DNA from: DATAUK01 sp036268295
GTDB taxonomy: Bacteria > Actinomycetota > Actinomycetes > JAFAQI01
Direction of reading: 5' to 3'
Assembly (NCBI GenBank): GCA_036268295.1
Contig: DATAUK010000021.1
Span: 23,722-87,721 of the forward strand
DNA length: 64,000 nucleotides
Under the pieces are notes generated by a model. It was not told the DNA's origin. It searched no databases and saw only the letters and a list, made by a program, of their open reading frames with translations. The position numbers and the translations under genes were made by a program. This document shows positions 8,769-16,175 of this stretch, piece by piece (position 1 is the first letter of the stretch; every line of letters begins with the position of its first letter).

Positions 8769-9293
8769 CTAGCGCTGCGTCGGCATACCCGATCGGCTCG
8801 GCAGCGCCGTCAGGCAGAGGTCGGGATGCTCCCGGTATCGGGCGATCAGCTCGCCGGTCGCGCTGGCGAGCCGGCGGTGAAGTGCGGCACGGTAGGCCGA
8901 GAGTTGCGACTCGGCCTTCGTGAGGTCGCGGATCAACCGGGTGTTGTGGTCGTGGTCGCCCTCGACCGGCTGGCGCGCCCACAGGTCGCCGAGATCAGGC
9001 AGCGGTGGCATGCCGTCGACCGGGACGATCGACATCAGAGACGTCCGCGCGCCGCCGACGCGGCTCTCGGTGAACATCTCCCGAAGGTCCTCGACGCCCG
9101 CCGAGGTGCCGGTGTCGGCTGCCCGAACCAGGTCGAGGCGGGCCTGGATGATCCGCCGCCAGTACGACACCCGGCTTTCTTCGTTGGTGACGTTCGTCCG
9201 GTACTGCCGGAGTCCGTCCAGCGAAAGGTGAGCGAAGTCCTCGCTTCGCTCTGGCGGGGCGTGAAATCGATCCGCCGTCGGCCGATTCGGCAT
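8769..9293 (-). CDS. rsiG: RsiG-type anti-sigma factor (c-di-GMP binding)
   Basis: A 174-residue protein predicted as two long helices. Residues 39-54 match the RsiG signature E(x3)S(x2)R(x3)Q(x3)D exactly: E39, S43, R46, Q50, D54. A second copy in the other helix is decayed: E128, S132 and R135 are kept, but Q and D are replaced by H139 and A143. In Streptomyces, RsiG is an antiparallel coiled coil that binds a c-di-GMP dimer and holds the sporulation sigma factor WhiG; there the motif is present in both helices. Start ATG 9293 has GGAG nine bases upstream. It is divergent from nth. No WhiG gene is in the window, so the partner is inferred. Confidence 0.82.
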   Translation of the reverse strand: MPNRPTADRFHAPPERSEDFAHLSLDGLRQYRTNVTNEESRVSYWRRIIQARLDLVRAADTGTSAGVEDLREMFTESRVGGARTSLMSIVPVDGMPPLPDLGDLWARQPVEGDHDHNTRLIRDLTKAESQLSAYRAALHRRLASATGELIARYREHPDLCLTALPSRSGMPTQR

Positions 9294-9388
9294 GGTCCCT
9301 CTCCGCTGGTGTTATCGCGGCATCGGCGGAGTTTCACGCGTGCTTGAGGCATCGGGACCGCGCGTCACTCCTACGGCCTACCCCGCCG

Positions 9389-9394
9389 TACGCT
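9389..9394 (+). promoter_or_regulatory. nth: Putative -10 box TACGCT for leaderless nth
   Basis: TACGCT ends seven bases before GTG 9402 and no ribosome-binding site is present. This fits a leaderless transcript starting at the nth start codon. Confidence 0.55.
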
Positions 9395-9401
9395 CAGTGT
9401 C

Positions 9402-10118
9402 GTGGCGCAATCGGAAACGCATACCGGACTGGTTCGTCGGGCGCGGCGGATGGATCGGGTGCTGACCGAGACCTATCCCGACGCCCACTGCGAGCTGGAC
9501 TTCAGATCCCCGCTTCAGCTACTGGTCGCAACGGTACTTTCAGCACAATCTACGGACAAAATGATCAATCAGGTTACCCCGGCACTCTTTCGGCGATATG
9601 TCACCGCGGCCGACTATGCCGGCGCCGATCGAGCGGAAATGGAAACGATGATCCGCCCGACCGGCTTCTTCCGGGCGAAGACCAACAGCCTGATCACGCT
9701 GGGTCAGGCGCTGACCGAGCGGTACGCCGGTGAGGTGCCGGCCCGGCTCGACGATCTCGTCACGTTGCCCGGCGTCGGCCGCAAGACGGCGAACGTCGTC
9801 CTTGGCAACGCGTTCGGAGTGCCCGGGATCACCGTCGACACCCACTTCGGCCGGCTCTCGCGGCGGTTCGGCTGGACCGTCGAGACCGACCCCGTCAAGG
9901 TCGAGCACGAGGTCGGCGGGCTGTTCGAGAAGCGTGACTGGACCGGACTCTCGCATCGGTTGATCTGGCACGGCCGGCGGATCTGTCACTCCCGCAAGCC
10001 GGCCTGCGGCGTCTGCCCGATCGCGCAGTGGTGTCCGTCGTACGGTCTCGGCCCGACAGATCCGGTCGAGGCGGCGAAGCTGCTGCGGCCGGCGTCACAG
10101 ATGGCACCGGTCGAGTGA
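9402..10118 (+). CDS. nth: Endonuclease III (DNA glycosylase/AP lyase)
   Basis: A 238-residue base-excision repair enzyme that removes oxidised pyrimidines and cleaves AP sites. The helix-hairpin-helix LPGVGRKTANVVLG holds the catalytic lysine, and VDTHFGRLS holds the catalytic aspartate. The C-terminal iron-sulfur motif is C-x6-C-x2-C-x5-C (CHSRKPACGVCPIAQWC). Codons in about 9510-9650 use more A/T at third positions than neighbouring genes, but the protein is continuous and conserved. Its stop overlaps the start of the thioredoxin-like gene by four bases (GTGA at 10115-10118), as in the mycobacterial nth-Rv3673c pair. Confidence 0.95.
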   Translation: MAQSETHTGLVRRARRMDRVLTETYPDAHCELDFRSPLQLLVATVLSAQSTDKMINQVTPALFRRYVTAADYAGADRAEMETMIRPTGFFRAKTNSLITLGQALTERYAGEVPARLDDLVTLPGVGRKTANVVLGNAFGVPGITVDTHFGRLSRRFGWTVETDPVKVEHEVGGLFEKRDWTGLSHRLIWHGRRICHSRKPACGVCPIAQWCPSYGLGPTDPVEAAKLLRPASQMAPVE

Positions 10119-10717
10119 GCAAGCGACTGCTCGCGGTTGCGGCCCTGCTGCTGGCCGCGAGTACGTCGTGCATGTCCACCCACACCTCGATGATGGTCAA
10201 CCCCGGTCCAGGCGGTGCTGGGCCGATCAACGCCGCTCTGCTGGCCAAGGCCGACCTGCGGTCGTGCCCACCGTCATCGGCGACGCCGGTCGCCGGCGGC
10301 CTACCGAACCTCACGCTGCGATGCCTGGGCCACGGACCCGCCGTCCACCTGGCCGGGATCACCGGCAAGCCGATGCTGGTCCTGACCTGGGGCTCGTGGT
10401 GCACCGAGTGCGGCGCCGAGATGCGATTCCTGTCATCGGTCTATGACCAGGATCGCGCCGAGGTGCGGTTCCTCGGCGTCGACACTGAGGACGAGTCGAA
10501 CAGCGCGCTCGACTTCGACGCGCATGTGACGCCGCCGGTGCGCTTCCCGTCGGTCGTCGACTACGGCCACAAGGTCGAGCTCGGGCTGCGAACCGAGGCA
10601 ACTCCTTACACCGTGTTCGTGTCGGCGACCGGCCGGATCGTTCACGCTCACGCCGGCCCGTACCTCAGCACCGGGCAGCTGAAGTCCGACCTCGCGACGT
10701 ACCTGCACGTCACGTGA
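10115..10717 (+). CDS. Thioredoxin-like (TlpA/ResA-type) exported protein
   Basis: A 200-residue exported redox protein. The N-terminus is basic then hydrophobic (SKRLLAVAALLLAAS) and ends in a cysteine at TSC, possibly a weak lipobox. The thioredoxin fold follows, with a WCTEC active site after LVLTWGS and the cis-proline region ATPYTVFV. Homologues (Rv3673c) face the outside of the membrane and are proposed to handle thiol-disulfide exchange or cytochrome maturation. GTG 10115 overlaps the nth stop and precedes the whole signal peptide. The stop in turn overlaps the CoA Nudix gene (GTGA at 10714-10717), so the operon runs nth to the MarP gene. Confidence 0.88.
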   Translation: MSKRLLAVAALLLAASTSCMSTHTSMMVNPGPGGAGPINAALLAKADLRSCPPSSATPVAGGLPNLTLRCLGHGPAVHLAGITGKPMLVLTWGSWCTECGAEMRFLSSVYDQDRAEVRFLGVDTEDESNSALDFDAHVTPPVRFPSVVDYGHKVELGLRTEATPYTVFVSATGRIVHAHAGPYLSTGQLKSDLATYLHVT

Positions 10718-11376
10718 GCGATCCGACTCCCGCCGACGCACCGGCGTGGTTGCAGCCGATGGTGGCCGGACTGCGCGAGATCGGCGCGCCACCGTTTCTG
10801 GTGCCACCGAGCGAAGGGCTCGACGACTGGCATCGTGCCGCGGTGCTCGCCCTGTTCGGGGATGGACCGAGCGGCCCGGATGTGTTGCTGATGCAACGAA
10901 ATGCCGCGATGCGCAGCCATGCCGGACAGCCCGCGTTTCCCGGCGGTCGGATCGACCCGACCGACGACGGTCCGGTCGGCGCGGCGCTTCGTGAGGCGCA
11001 GGAGGAGACCGGGCTCGATCCCGCGGGGGTCGAGGTGCTCGCGACGCTTCCCGAGCTGTGGATCCCGCCGAGCGGCAACGTCGTGACGACGGTGGTGGCG
11101 TGGTGGCGGGTGCCGAGCGAGGTGCACGCGGCGATCCCGGCCGAGGTCGAGGCGGTCGCGAGAGTGCCGATCTCCACGCTGGTCGACCCGGCGAACCGGC
11201 TGGTGGTGCGACACGTCGCGATCGGCCGGGAGTCACCAGCGTTCCGGGTGGCCGGCATGGTGGTGTGGGGTTTCACCGCCGGCGTACTCGACTGGTTGCT
11301 CACGGCCGCGGGCTGGGCAAGAGAGTGGGATCGCAGCGTCGTCGAGCCGTTGCCGTTGCCGGAGGTCCGCACCTGA
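10714..11376 (+). CDS. CoA-type Nudix pyrophosphatase
   Basis: A 220-residue Nudix hydrolase of the CoA diphosphatase type (NUDT7/YeaB-like). The CoA-specific stretch VLLMQRNAAMRSHAGQPAF lies immediately before the Nudix box, which runs from GGRIDPTDDGPVG to AALREAQEETGLD. It likely hydrolyses CoA or related compounds to 4'-phosphopantetheine and 3',5'-ADP. A gene of this type lies at the same place (Rv3672c) between the thioredoxin-like and MarP genes. Both neighbours overlap it by one to four bases. Confidence 0.88.
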   Translation: MSDPTPADAPAWLQPMVAGLREIGAPPFLVPPSEGLDDWHRAAVLALFGDGPSGPDVLLMQRNAAMRSHAGQPAFPGGRIDPTDDGPVGAALREAQEETGLDPAGVEVLATLPELWIPPSGNVVTTVVAWWRVPSEVHAAIPAEVEAVARVPISTLVDPANRLVVRHVAIGRESPAFRVAGMVVWGFTAGVLDWLLTAAGWAREWDRSVVEPLPLPEVRT

Positions 11377-12566
11377 TGGACGGTCTTGACATCGTCTTGA
11401 TCATCGTCTGCTTCGGCTTCGGTCTCAGCGGATATCGACAGGGTTTCGTCGTCGGCATCTTGTCCTTCGCCGGTTTTCTCGGCGGCGGTGCGCTGGGCGC
11501 GAAGTACGCCAACTCGCTGCACTCCTCGCTGCACATCGGGCTCAGCGCTGCGCTGTTCGGTCTGCTCGTGGTGATCGTCTTCGCGGTCGTCGGGCAGCTG
11601 ATCGCGACTGTGATCGGGGCCTCGCTGCGGCGCGAGATGAGCTGGCAATCGTTGCGGACACTCGACTCGGCCGGTGGTGGCGCGGTCAGCGTCATCTCGG
11701 TGCTGCTGGTCGCCTGGCTGCTCGGGACGGCGCTGGCGAACACCTCGGTCGGCGGCGTCTCGCGTGAGGTCAGAAACTCCAGCGTGTTGCGCGGCGTCGA
11801 TCAGGTGATGCCGGACGGCGCCCGCACCTGGTTCGGGTCGTTCCGGCGGCTGCTCGACCAGAACCTCAGCCGTGACGGGATCCCGGAGGTGTTCGGCGGT
11901 ATCGGCAACGGTTCGGTCGTGCCGGTTGCGCCGCCGAATCCGAAGCTCGCGCACAGCCACGCCGTTCGACTGGCCGAGCCGGACGTAGTGAAGATCGAAG
12001 GGGTCGCAGCGTCATGCTCACGGCGGCTCGAGGGCAGCGGGTTCATCTTCGCGCCCGACCGGGTGATGACGAATGCGCACGTGCTGGCCGGCGTGACCTC
12101 GCCGACCATTCAGCGCCAAGACGGTTCGCCGCTTCCCGCCCGGGTGGTGCTCTACGACCCCGAACGCGACCTCGCAGTGCTCGACGTACCCGGTCTCGGC
12201 GGCACGCCGCTTCAGTTCGCCGGACCGGTCAGTCATGGCCAGAGCGCCATCGTCGTGGGTTACCCGGAGGACGGGCCGTTCACTGCCGTCGCCGCGCGGA
12301 TCAGATCGGTGCAGGACGCCCGGGGCCCGGACATCTACCAGAACAAGCAGGTGACACGTCAGATCTACTCGCTGTACGCCGTGGTGCGTCCCGGCAACTC
12401 CGGCGGTCCGTTGCTGACGACGAAGGGCCAAGTGGCCGGCGTGGTGTTCGCAGCCGCGGTCGACAGCGCCCACACCGGTTACGCGCTGACCTCCTCCGAG
12501 GTTGCCTCTGACGCGTCCAAAGGCAGGACGGCGACTACCGGGGTGTCGACACAGCAGTGCGACTGA
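11376..12566 (+). CDS. marP: MarP-like membrane serine protease
   Basis: A 396-residue membrane-anchored protease. About the first 130 residues hold four transmembrane segments of the CvpA-like type (from LDIVLIIVCFGFGLSGY onward). After a linker comes a chymotrypsin-like domain with catalytic H235 (TNAHVLAG), D265 (ERDLAVLD) and S342 (GNSGGPLL), almost the same numbering as M. tuberculosis MarP (Rv3671c). MarP protects mycobacteria from acid and oxidative stress by processing cell-wall enzymes in the periplasm. ATG 11376 shares a base with the stop of the Nudix gene. The frame is open farther upstream, but that part overlaps the Nudix gene and lacks membrane character. Confidence 0.93.
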   Translation: MDGLDIVLIIVCFGFGLSGYRQGFVVGILSFAGFLGGGALGAKYANSLHSSLHIGLSAALFGLLVVIVFAVVGQLIATVIGASLRREMSWQSLRTLDSAGGGAVSVISVLLVAWLLGTALANTSVGGVSREVRNSSVLRGVDQVMPDGARTWFGSFRRLLDQNLSRDGIPEVFGGIGNGSVVPVAPPNPKLAHSHAVRLAEPDVVKIEGVAASCSRRLEGSGFIFAPDRVMTNAHVLAGVTSPTIQRQDGSPLPARVVLYDPERDLAVLDVPGLGGTPLQFAGPVSHGQSAIVVGYPEDGPFTAVAARIRSVQDARGPDIYQNKQVTRQIYSLYAVVRPGNSGGPLLTTKGQVAGVVFAAAVDSAHTGYALTSSEVASDASKGRTATTGVSTQQCD

Positions 12567-12585
12567 TCCACGCGATCGCCTCGCT

Positions 12586-12622
12586 TGCTATAGTTAGCAG
12601 GGTCAGAAACCTAGCAATAGCA
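12586..12622. promoter_or_regulatory. Palindrome TGCTA-TAGT-TAGCA with extra TAGCA copies
   Basis: In front of the 12658 gene lies a perfect inverted repeat, TGCTATAGTTAGCA (12586-12599). Two further TAGCA half-sites at 12612-12616 and 12618-12622 are in direct repeat. The patch is far more A/T-rich than its surroundings. It looks like an operator overlapping a promoter; the TTGCTA at 12585-12590 could be a -35 element. The regulator is unknown. Confidence 0.45.
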
Positions 12623-12657
12623 ACGGATCTAGCGTCTGGATGTGAGGAGGCAGTCGG

Positions 12658-12999
12658 ATGTCGCGCGTGGAGGTTGCCCGACATGTTGCCGCTGACCCGG
12701 CAAGCGTCGCGCTGTTGCTAGCCGAGCTGGCCGCCGAAGACGGCACCGATCATGGTCTCGTCGTCACCTCACCCCGTCGTGCCGGGATTGGCTTCGCCGC
12801 GCGACTGGAGTTCGTCCATGCCGGGGGCGCCGTCCTGGTCGGCGAGATCGTCGTCGCGCCGTCGTCGGGCGAAGGCTGCGACGTCCGGGCCGGATTCGGC
12901 GTGCCGGATGACTCTCCGATTCAACCGGTCGAACGGGGGGCTTCGGCGTTCCTCGCCGCGCTGGCCGCACATGCCAAGTCGCGCGCGTTCGCCGCCTGA
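12658..12999 (+). CDS. Hypothetical protein, 113 aa
   Basis: Small soluble protein of unknown function. The gene has an excellent ribosome site, AGGAGG at 12645-12650, seven bases before ATG 12658, and typical high-GC codon use, so it is real. The N-terminus (SRVEVARHVAADPASVALLLAEL) resembles the first strand and helix of START/SRPBCC-like proteins, but the rest does not let me assign that fold. An unusual cluster of TAGCA half-sites lies just upstream. A short hairpin after the stop may end the transcript. Confidence 0.72.
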   Translation: MSRVEVARHVAADPASVALLLAELAAEDGTDHGLVVTSPRRAGIGFAARLEFVHAGGAVLVGEIVVAPSSGEGCDVRAGFGVPDDSPIQPVERGASAFLAALAAHAKSRAFAA

Positions 13000-13002
13000 G
13001 CT

Positions 13003-13017
13003 GGTTGTTGCACAACC
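13003..13017 (+). terminator. Short hairpin GGTTGT-TGC-ACAACC
   Basis: A 6-bp perfect stem with a 3-base loop begins three bases after the stop at 12999. It has no T-tract. It could end the transcript of the small hypothetical gene, whose downstream neighbour is convergent. Weakly supported. Confidence 0.3.
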
Positions 13018-13121
13018 TGCGGGAACTACGTTCGGCATCAGGGTGCGCGAAAATCGAGGTTGATGGGAATTAGCTGTACGAGTTCATGGCCATCTTGCCG
13101 ATAGGGCACGAGCCTGCTGGC

Positions 13122-13598
13122 TCACCGATCGACGGTCAGCCGAGGCGGCCGCGCCCCGAGCGAGTGGTCATCACCGGCCCGTCGCGCCCAGTCGCGTAGG
13201 CCGTCGACGTCAATCGAGTGCGGCGTCGACCCGGCGAACGGTTCGAGCGAGGCGGCGCTTCGGAGCAGCAAGGCGTGGGCCCCGGATTCGTTGCCCCGCA
13301 ACGAATGCGTGATCCCGACCGCAACCTGCGCCAGCCCGCGCCACAACTCGCGGTCAGGTCCTGAGGTGTCCTTCCAGACCGCTTCCAAAACCTCGTGGGC
13401 GGCAAACGGCCGGCCCTCATCGAGTAGTTGCTGAGCCAGCTGCAACGCCACGTCCGGTGGCCGCGGGGGTTCGTCGACCGGCGGCGCCTCAGCGCCGGCG
13501 ATGCGGTCGAGTGGACGGCCAAGATCGTCGCGGGCTCTGGCGTTGCGGGCACGGCCGGCCGGATCGCGGTCGCGTCGCTCGGCGCCTGGATCGCTCAT
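13122..13598 (-). CDS. DUF309-family protein
   Basis: A 158-residue protein with the DUF309 helical core. The signature lies in GRPFAAHEVLEAVWK and, after a short loop, ELWRGLAQVAVGITHSLRGN, with a HE pair and WRGLxQ that are conserved across the family. DUF309 proteins are small all-helical proteins of unknown function. ATG 13598 has AAGGA upstream. Its start overlaps the stop of the epoxide hydrolase gene (ATGA at 13595-13598), so the two are translationally coupled. The N-terminal 45 residues are charged and probably disordered. Confidence 0.83.
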   Translation of the reverse strand: MSDPGAERRDRDPAGRARNARARDDLGRPLDRIAGAEAPPVDEPPRPPDVALQLAQQLLDEGRPFAAHEVLEAVWKDTSGPDRELWRGLAQVAVGITHSLRGNESGAHALLLRSAASLEPFAGSTPHSIDVDGLRDWARRAGDDHSLGARPPRLTVDR

Positions 13599-14515
13599 CC
13601 GTCCTTGCACCAGCGCAGCAGCTCACCGGTCACGATCTCCGGCGACTCCTGATGCGGGAAGTGCCCGACGCCTTCGATCATCCGCCACTCGTAGTCGGCA
13701 GCGACGTACTGGCCGGAGCCCTGCGCCGTCTGCGGCAGGACGCAGCCGTCGAGCGCGCCGTGCAGCTGGAGTGTCGGCGCCTTGATCGGAGCGGCCATGT
13801 CACGCCGGTAGTGCCGGCCGTCGGTGCGGGTCGAGGAGCGAACCGACCAGCGGTAGTACTCCAGGGCGCGGTTGGCAACGTAGCGGATCTGGATCGCCTC
13901 GCGACACCGTCGCTCGGTCTCGGCGTCCGGGTACGGCGGCCCGCCCCAGCGGCCGAGCAGGTCACTGATGTTGGCGCCGCCGTCCTCGACGATCCAGCGC
14001 TCCGGCGCCCACGGCAGCTGGAACCGCGCGAGATAGCTGCTTGCCCGGCGTTGGGCCGGATCGCTAAGAAGTGCGCGATACCAGCGGAGCGGATGCGGGA
14101 TCGAGACGACGACAAGCCGGCGCACCACCGTCGGGTGAAGTGCCGCGGCCGACCAGGCGAGGTGGCCGCCCCAGTCATGCCCGACGACGACCGCGTCCCG
14201 CTCGCCGAGGGCTCGGATCATGCCCGCGACGTCGGCGGCGAGGGTCGGTGCGTCGTACCCGCGTGGCGGTTTGTCGCTCGCGCCGTAGCCCCGAAGGTCA
14301 GGGGCAACCGCGTGGTAGCCGGCCTCGGCGAGCGCCACCAGCTGGTGACGCCAGGACCACCAGAACTCCGGAAAGCCGTGGAGCAGCAACACAAGAGGGC
14401 CGGTTCCTGCCTCGGCGATGTGGAGCCGGATGCCGTTGGCGTTGATGTCGCGGTGGGTCCACGGCCCGTCGACGAGGACCGTCGACTCCTCGATCAGTGG
14501 CCGTTCATCGGGCAT
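13595..14515 (-). CDS. Alpha/beta hydrolase, epoxide hydrolase type
   Basis: A 306-residue alpha/beta hydrolase of the soluble epoxide hydrolase group (EphE-like). The oxyanion motif HGFPE lies at 46-50, with the nucleophile D114 in VGHDWGG. The acid is probably the Asp in HGALDGCV and the base the His in GVGHFPH. Cap-domain tyrosines are present around residues 215-225 (EYYRW). It should open epoxides to diols; the physiological substrate is unknown. Mycobacterial ephE lies beside marP in the same way. The stop overlaps the DUF309 start. Confidence 0.9.
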   Translation of the reverse strand: MPDERPLIEESTVLVDGPWTHRDINANGIRLHIAEAGTGPLVLLLHGFPEFWWSWRHQLVALAEAGYHAVAPDLRGYGASDKPPRGYDAPTLAADVAGMIRALGERDAVVVGHDWGGHLAWSAAALHPTVVRRLVVVSIPHPLRWYRALLSDPAQRRASSYLARFQLPWAPERWIVEDGGANISDLLGRWGGPPYPDAETERRCREAIQIRYVANRALEYYRWSVRSSTRTDGRHYRRDMAAPIKAPTLQLHGALDGCVLPQTAQGSGQYVAADYEWRMIEGVGHFPHQESPEIVTGELLRWCKDG

Positions 14516-14546
14516 CGGTGCAGCGTCGCACGTTCGGCCGGATCGG

Positions 14547-14975
14547 TCACGGGTTGCGTCGGGGGTGCTTGATCCACTCGAGGCCCGCCTTGACGGTGCG
14601 GCTGGTGCGTTCCGGTCCGCCGAGGCGCTTCATTCGGCGGATCCCGAGCAACCCGAGGACACCGGCGATGACGACGTAGACCCCGGCCATGCACAGGAAT
14701 CCGGCCCAGAGCGCGAGGTTGAGCCCGGCCGAGAAGCCGAAGCCGCCGGCAACCGAGGCGAGGACCAAGGCGAACCCGCCGAAGAACCCGGCGCCACCGA
14801 GCAGGCCGGCTCCGACGCCGGCCGTTGCGGCCTGCTGACCGAGCTCGGTCTTCGCGAGTTCGATCTCCTTGTGGATCAGCAGCGACATGTCGCGGGTCGC
14901 CGTCGCGACCAGCTCGCCGAGTGACTGCTCGTCGACGCGAGTGCCGTCACCGCCGTAGCTCCGGGTTGACGCCAC
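14547..14975 (-). CDS. Phage-holin-superfamily membrane protein (DUF1469-like)
   Basis: A 142-residue membrane protein. The N-terminal part holds an amphipathic helix typical of the family (LGELVATATRDMSLLIHKEI), followed by ELAKTELGQQ. Two glycine/alanine-rich membrane hairpins follow at about 55-80 and 90-118, then a basic C-terminus ending KHPRRNP. It belongs to the actinobacterial holin-superfamily III group, close to Rv3669. Lytic activity is not implied. GTG 14975 has a strong GGAGG site 7-8 bases upstream. It lies between the epoxide hydrolase and HAD genes on the same strand. Confidence 0.85.
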   Translation of the reverse strand: MASTRSYGGDGTRVDEQSLGELVATATRDMSLLIHKEIELAKTELGQQAATAGVGAGLLGGAGFFGGFALVLASVAGGFGFSAGLNLALWAGFLCMAGVYVVIAGVLGLLGIRRMKRLGGPERTSRTVKAGLEWIKHPRRNP

Positions 14976-15045
14976 GTTGCCCTCCTCCTGTCGGACCAGC
15001 CACCTGGTCGCGGTTCGGCTGCGATCAGTGTGCCGTGGGTTGTGC

Positions 15046-15846
15046 CTACCCGGCGCGGCGGCCGTGTACGCGGGCCGCCCGCCAACCGGCCGCGGCGGCA
15101 ACAACTGCAGCGCCGGCGATGCCAACTGCGACCGGCCTGCTCGGCGATGGCATCCGCGGGAACCGGGACCGCAGCGGCACCGGATGCGCGAACTCCAGGA
15201 CCGGCCAGCCGTGGTCGACCGCTTCACGCCGGAGTCCGCGGTCCGGATTCACCGCATGCGGATGGCCGACCGCCTCGAGCATCGGCAGGTCGGTATGGGA
15301 GTCGGTGTAGGCGTACGACGCGGCGAGGTCCCAGCCGTTGCGCTCGGCGAGGTCCCGCATCGCCTCGGCCTTGAACCCGCCGAACGCGTAGAAGTCGAGC
15401 TCGCCGGTGTATTTGCCGTCGGCCACGACCATCCGGGTTGCGACGACGTGATCGGCGCCGAGCATCTCGCCAACCGGCGCCACGATCTCATCACCGCTGC
15501 TCGACACGATGACGACGGCGCGCCCGGCGGCGCGGTGCTCCTCGATCAGCGCGGCCGCCTCGTCGTACACCAGCGGGTCGATCAACTCGAACAGTGCGTC
15601 CGCGACGATCGCGCGGACCTGCTCGGCATCCCAGCCGGTGACGGTGCTGGCCAGCCCGTCGCGCATCCGGTCCATCCGGTCCGCGTCGACGCCGCCGAGG
15701 TGATAGACGAAGCGTGCGTACGCGCCTTTCACAACGTCGCGACGGCCGATCAGCCCGGCGGCATAGAAGGTGCGGCCCAGCGCGAGGGTGCTCGACGTGG
15801 CGATGATCGTCTTGTCAAGGTCGAAAAAAGCCGCGGAACCGGACAT
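15046..15846 (-). CDS. HAD-IB family phosphatase
   Basis: A 266-residue HAD-superfamily IB hydrolase, related to SerB and to Rv3661. Motif I is FFDLDKTII, motif II VVIVSSSG, and motif III the lysine and acidic residues around AYTDSHTDLPML. The first two aspartates serve as nucleophile and acid/base. The C-terminus carries a hydrophobic helix (about 240-258) that could anchor it in the membrane. The substrate is likely a small phosphomonoester. It is divergent from the Tad pilus operon, exactly as Rv3661 is from ssd. A leaderless-type -10 box precedes ATG 15846. Confidence 0.88.
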   Translation of the reverse strand: MSGSAAFFDLDKTIIATSSTLALGRTFYAAGLIGRRDVVKGAYARFVYHLGGVDADRMDRMRDGLASTVTGWDAEQVRAIVADALFELIDPLVYDEAAALIEEHRAAGRAVVIVSSSGDEIVAPVGEMLGADHVVATRMVVADGKYTGELDFYAFGGFKAEAMRDLAERNGWDLAASYAYTDSHTDLPMLEAVGHPHAVNPDRGLRREAVDHGWPVLEFAHPVPLRSRFPRMPSPSRPVAVGIAGAAVVAAAAGWRAARVHGRRAG

Positions 15847-15853
15847 GCGTCAC

Positions 15854-15859
15854 AGGATA
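15854..15859 (-). promoter_or_regulatory. Putative -10 box TATCCT for leaderless HAD gene
   Basis: On the minus strand TATCCT ends seven bases before ATG 15846. A TTGACG (15875-15880) lies 15 bases farther upstream as a possible -35. This suggests a leaderless transcript. Confidence 0.55.
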
Positions 15860-15970
15860 TGGCCCCTGCAACAGCGTCAAGACGCGGCTAAAAAGAATTC
15901 TTGGTTGGCAGGTTTAAGCCCCGGGTACACCGGGAAGTTCCGTGGTTGTCACCGGAGATGACCCGTGGAC

Positions 15971-16038
15971 GGCTTGGCTCTACCCCCCCGGAGTCTGGCC
16001 TTGAGGAAGGCCCCCGCTACCCCCCCAGCGGGGGCTTT
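15971..16038 (+). ncRNA. 6C RNA (two hairpins with C-rich loops)
   Basis: Two consecutive hairpins each show a run of seven C in the loop, the defining trait of the actinobacterial 6C RNA. Hairpin 1 spans 15971-16000 (GGC...CTC / GAG...GCC arms around TACCCCCCCG). Hairpin 2 spans 16010-16035, with a perfect 9-bp stem GCCCCCGCT/AGCGGGGGC and the loop ACCCCCCC, then TTT. The mycobacterial 6C RNA (B11) lies between Rv3660c and Rv3661, the homologues of the two flanking genes here, and on the same strand relative to ssd. It acts as a C-rich antisense-type small RNA in mycobacteria. The 5' end is not clear and could lie 20-60 bases upstream. Confidence 0.85.
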
Positions 16039-16175
16039 CCCATTCCCTCGTCGGCGCTGAGCTCCCGCGCAACGCCGACGGCTCTCGTTGTGCACAGGTT
16101 CGATTCCGGCGGTGCCGGTCCACATCATCTTGATCTGGCTTCGCAGTTCGGGCGCCATCCAGCAGCGTCGTCGAT

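Larger units (their letters stand above)
15847..16175. other. 329-bp divergent intergenic region
   Basis: Between the HAD gene (left) and ssd (right). It holds the leaderless promoter of the HAD gene at its left end and the 6C RNA at 15971-16038. About 100 bases of GC-rich sequence with no other clear signal follow before ssd. No protein gene is supported here. Confidence 0.6.

Noticed and set aside
9510..9650. Lower-GC stretch of nth as a foreign insertion
   Set aside because: The frame and all Nth motifs are continuous through it; it only uses more A/T-ending codons.
10028..10114. Upstream extension of the thioredoxin-like gene
   Set aside because: It lies within nth and would place about 30 charged residues before the signal peptide.
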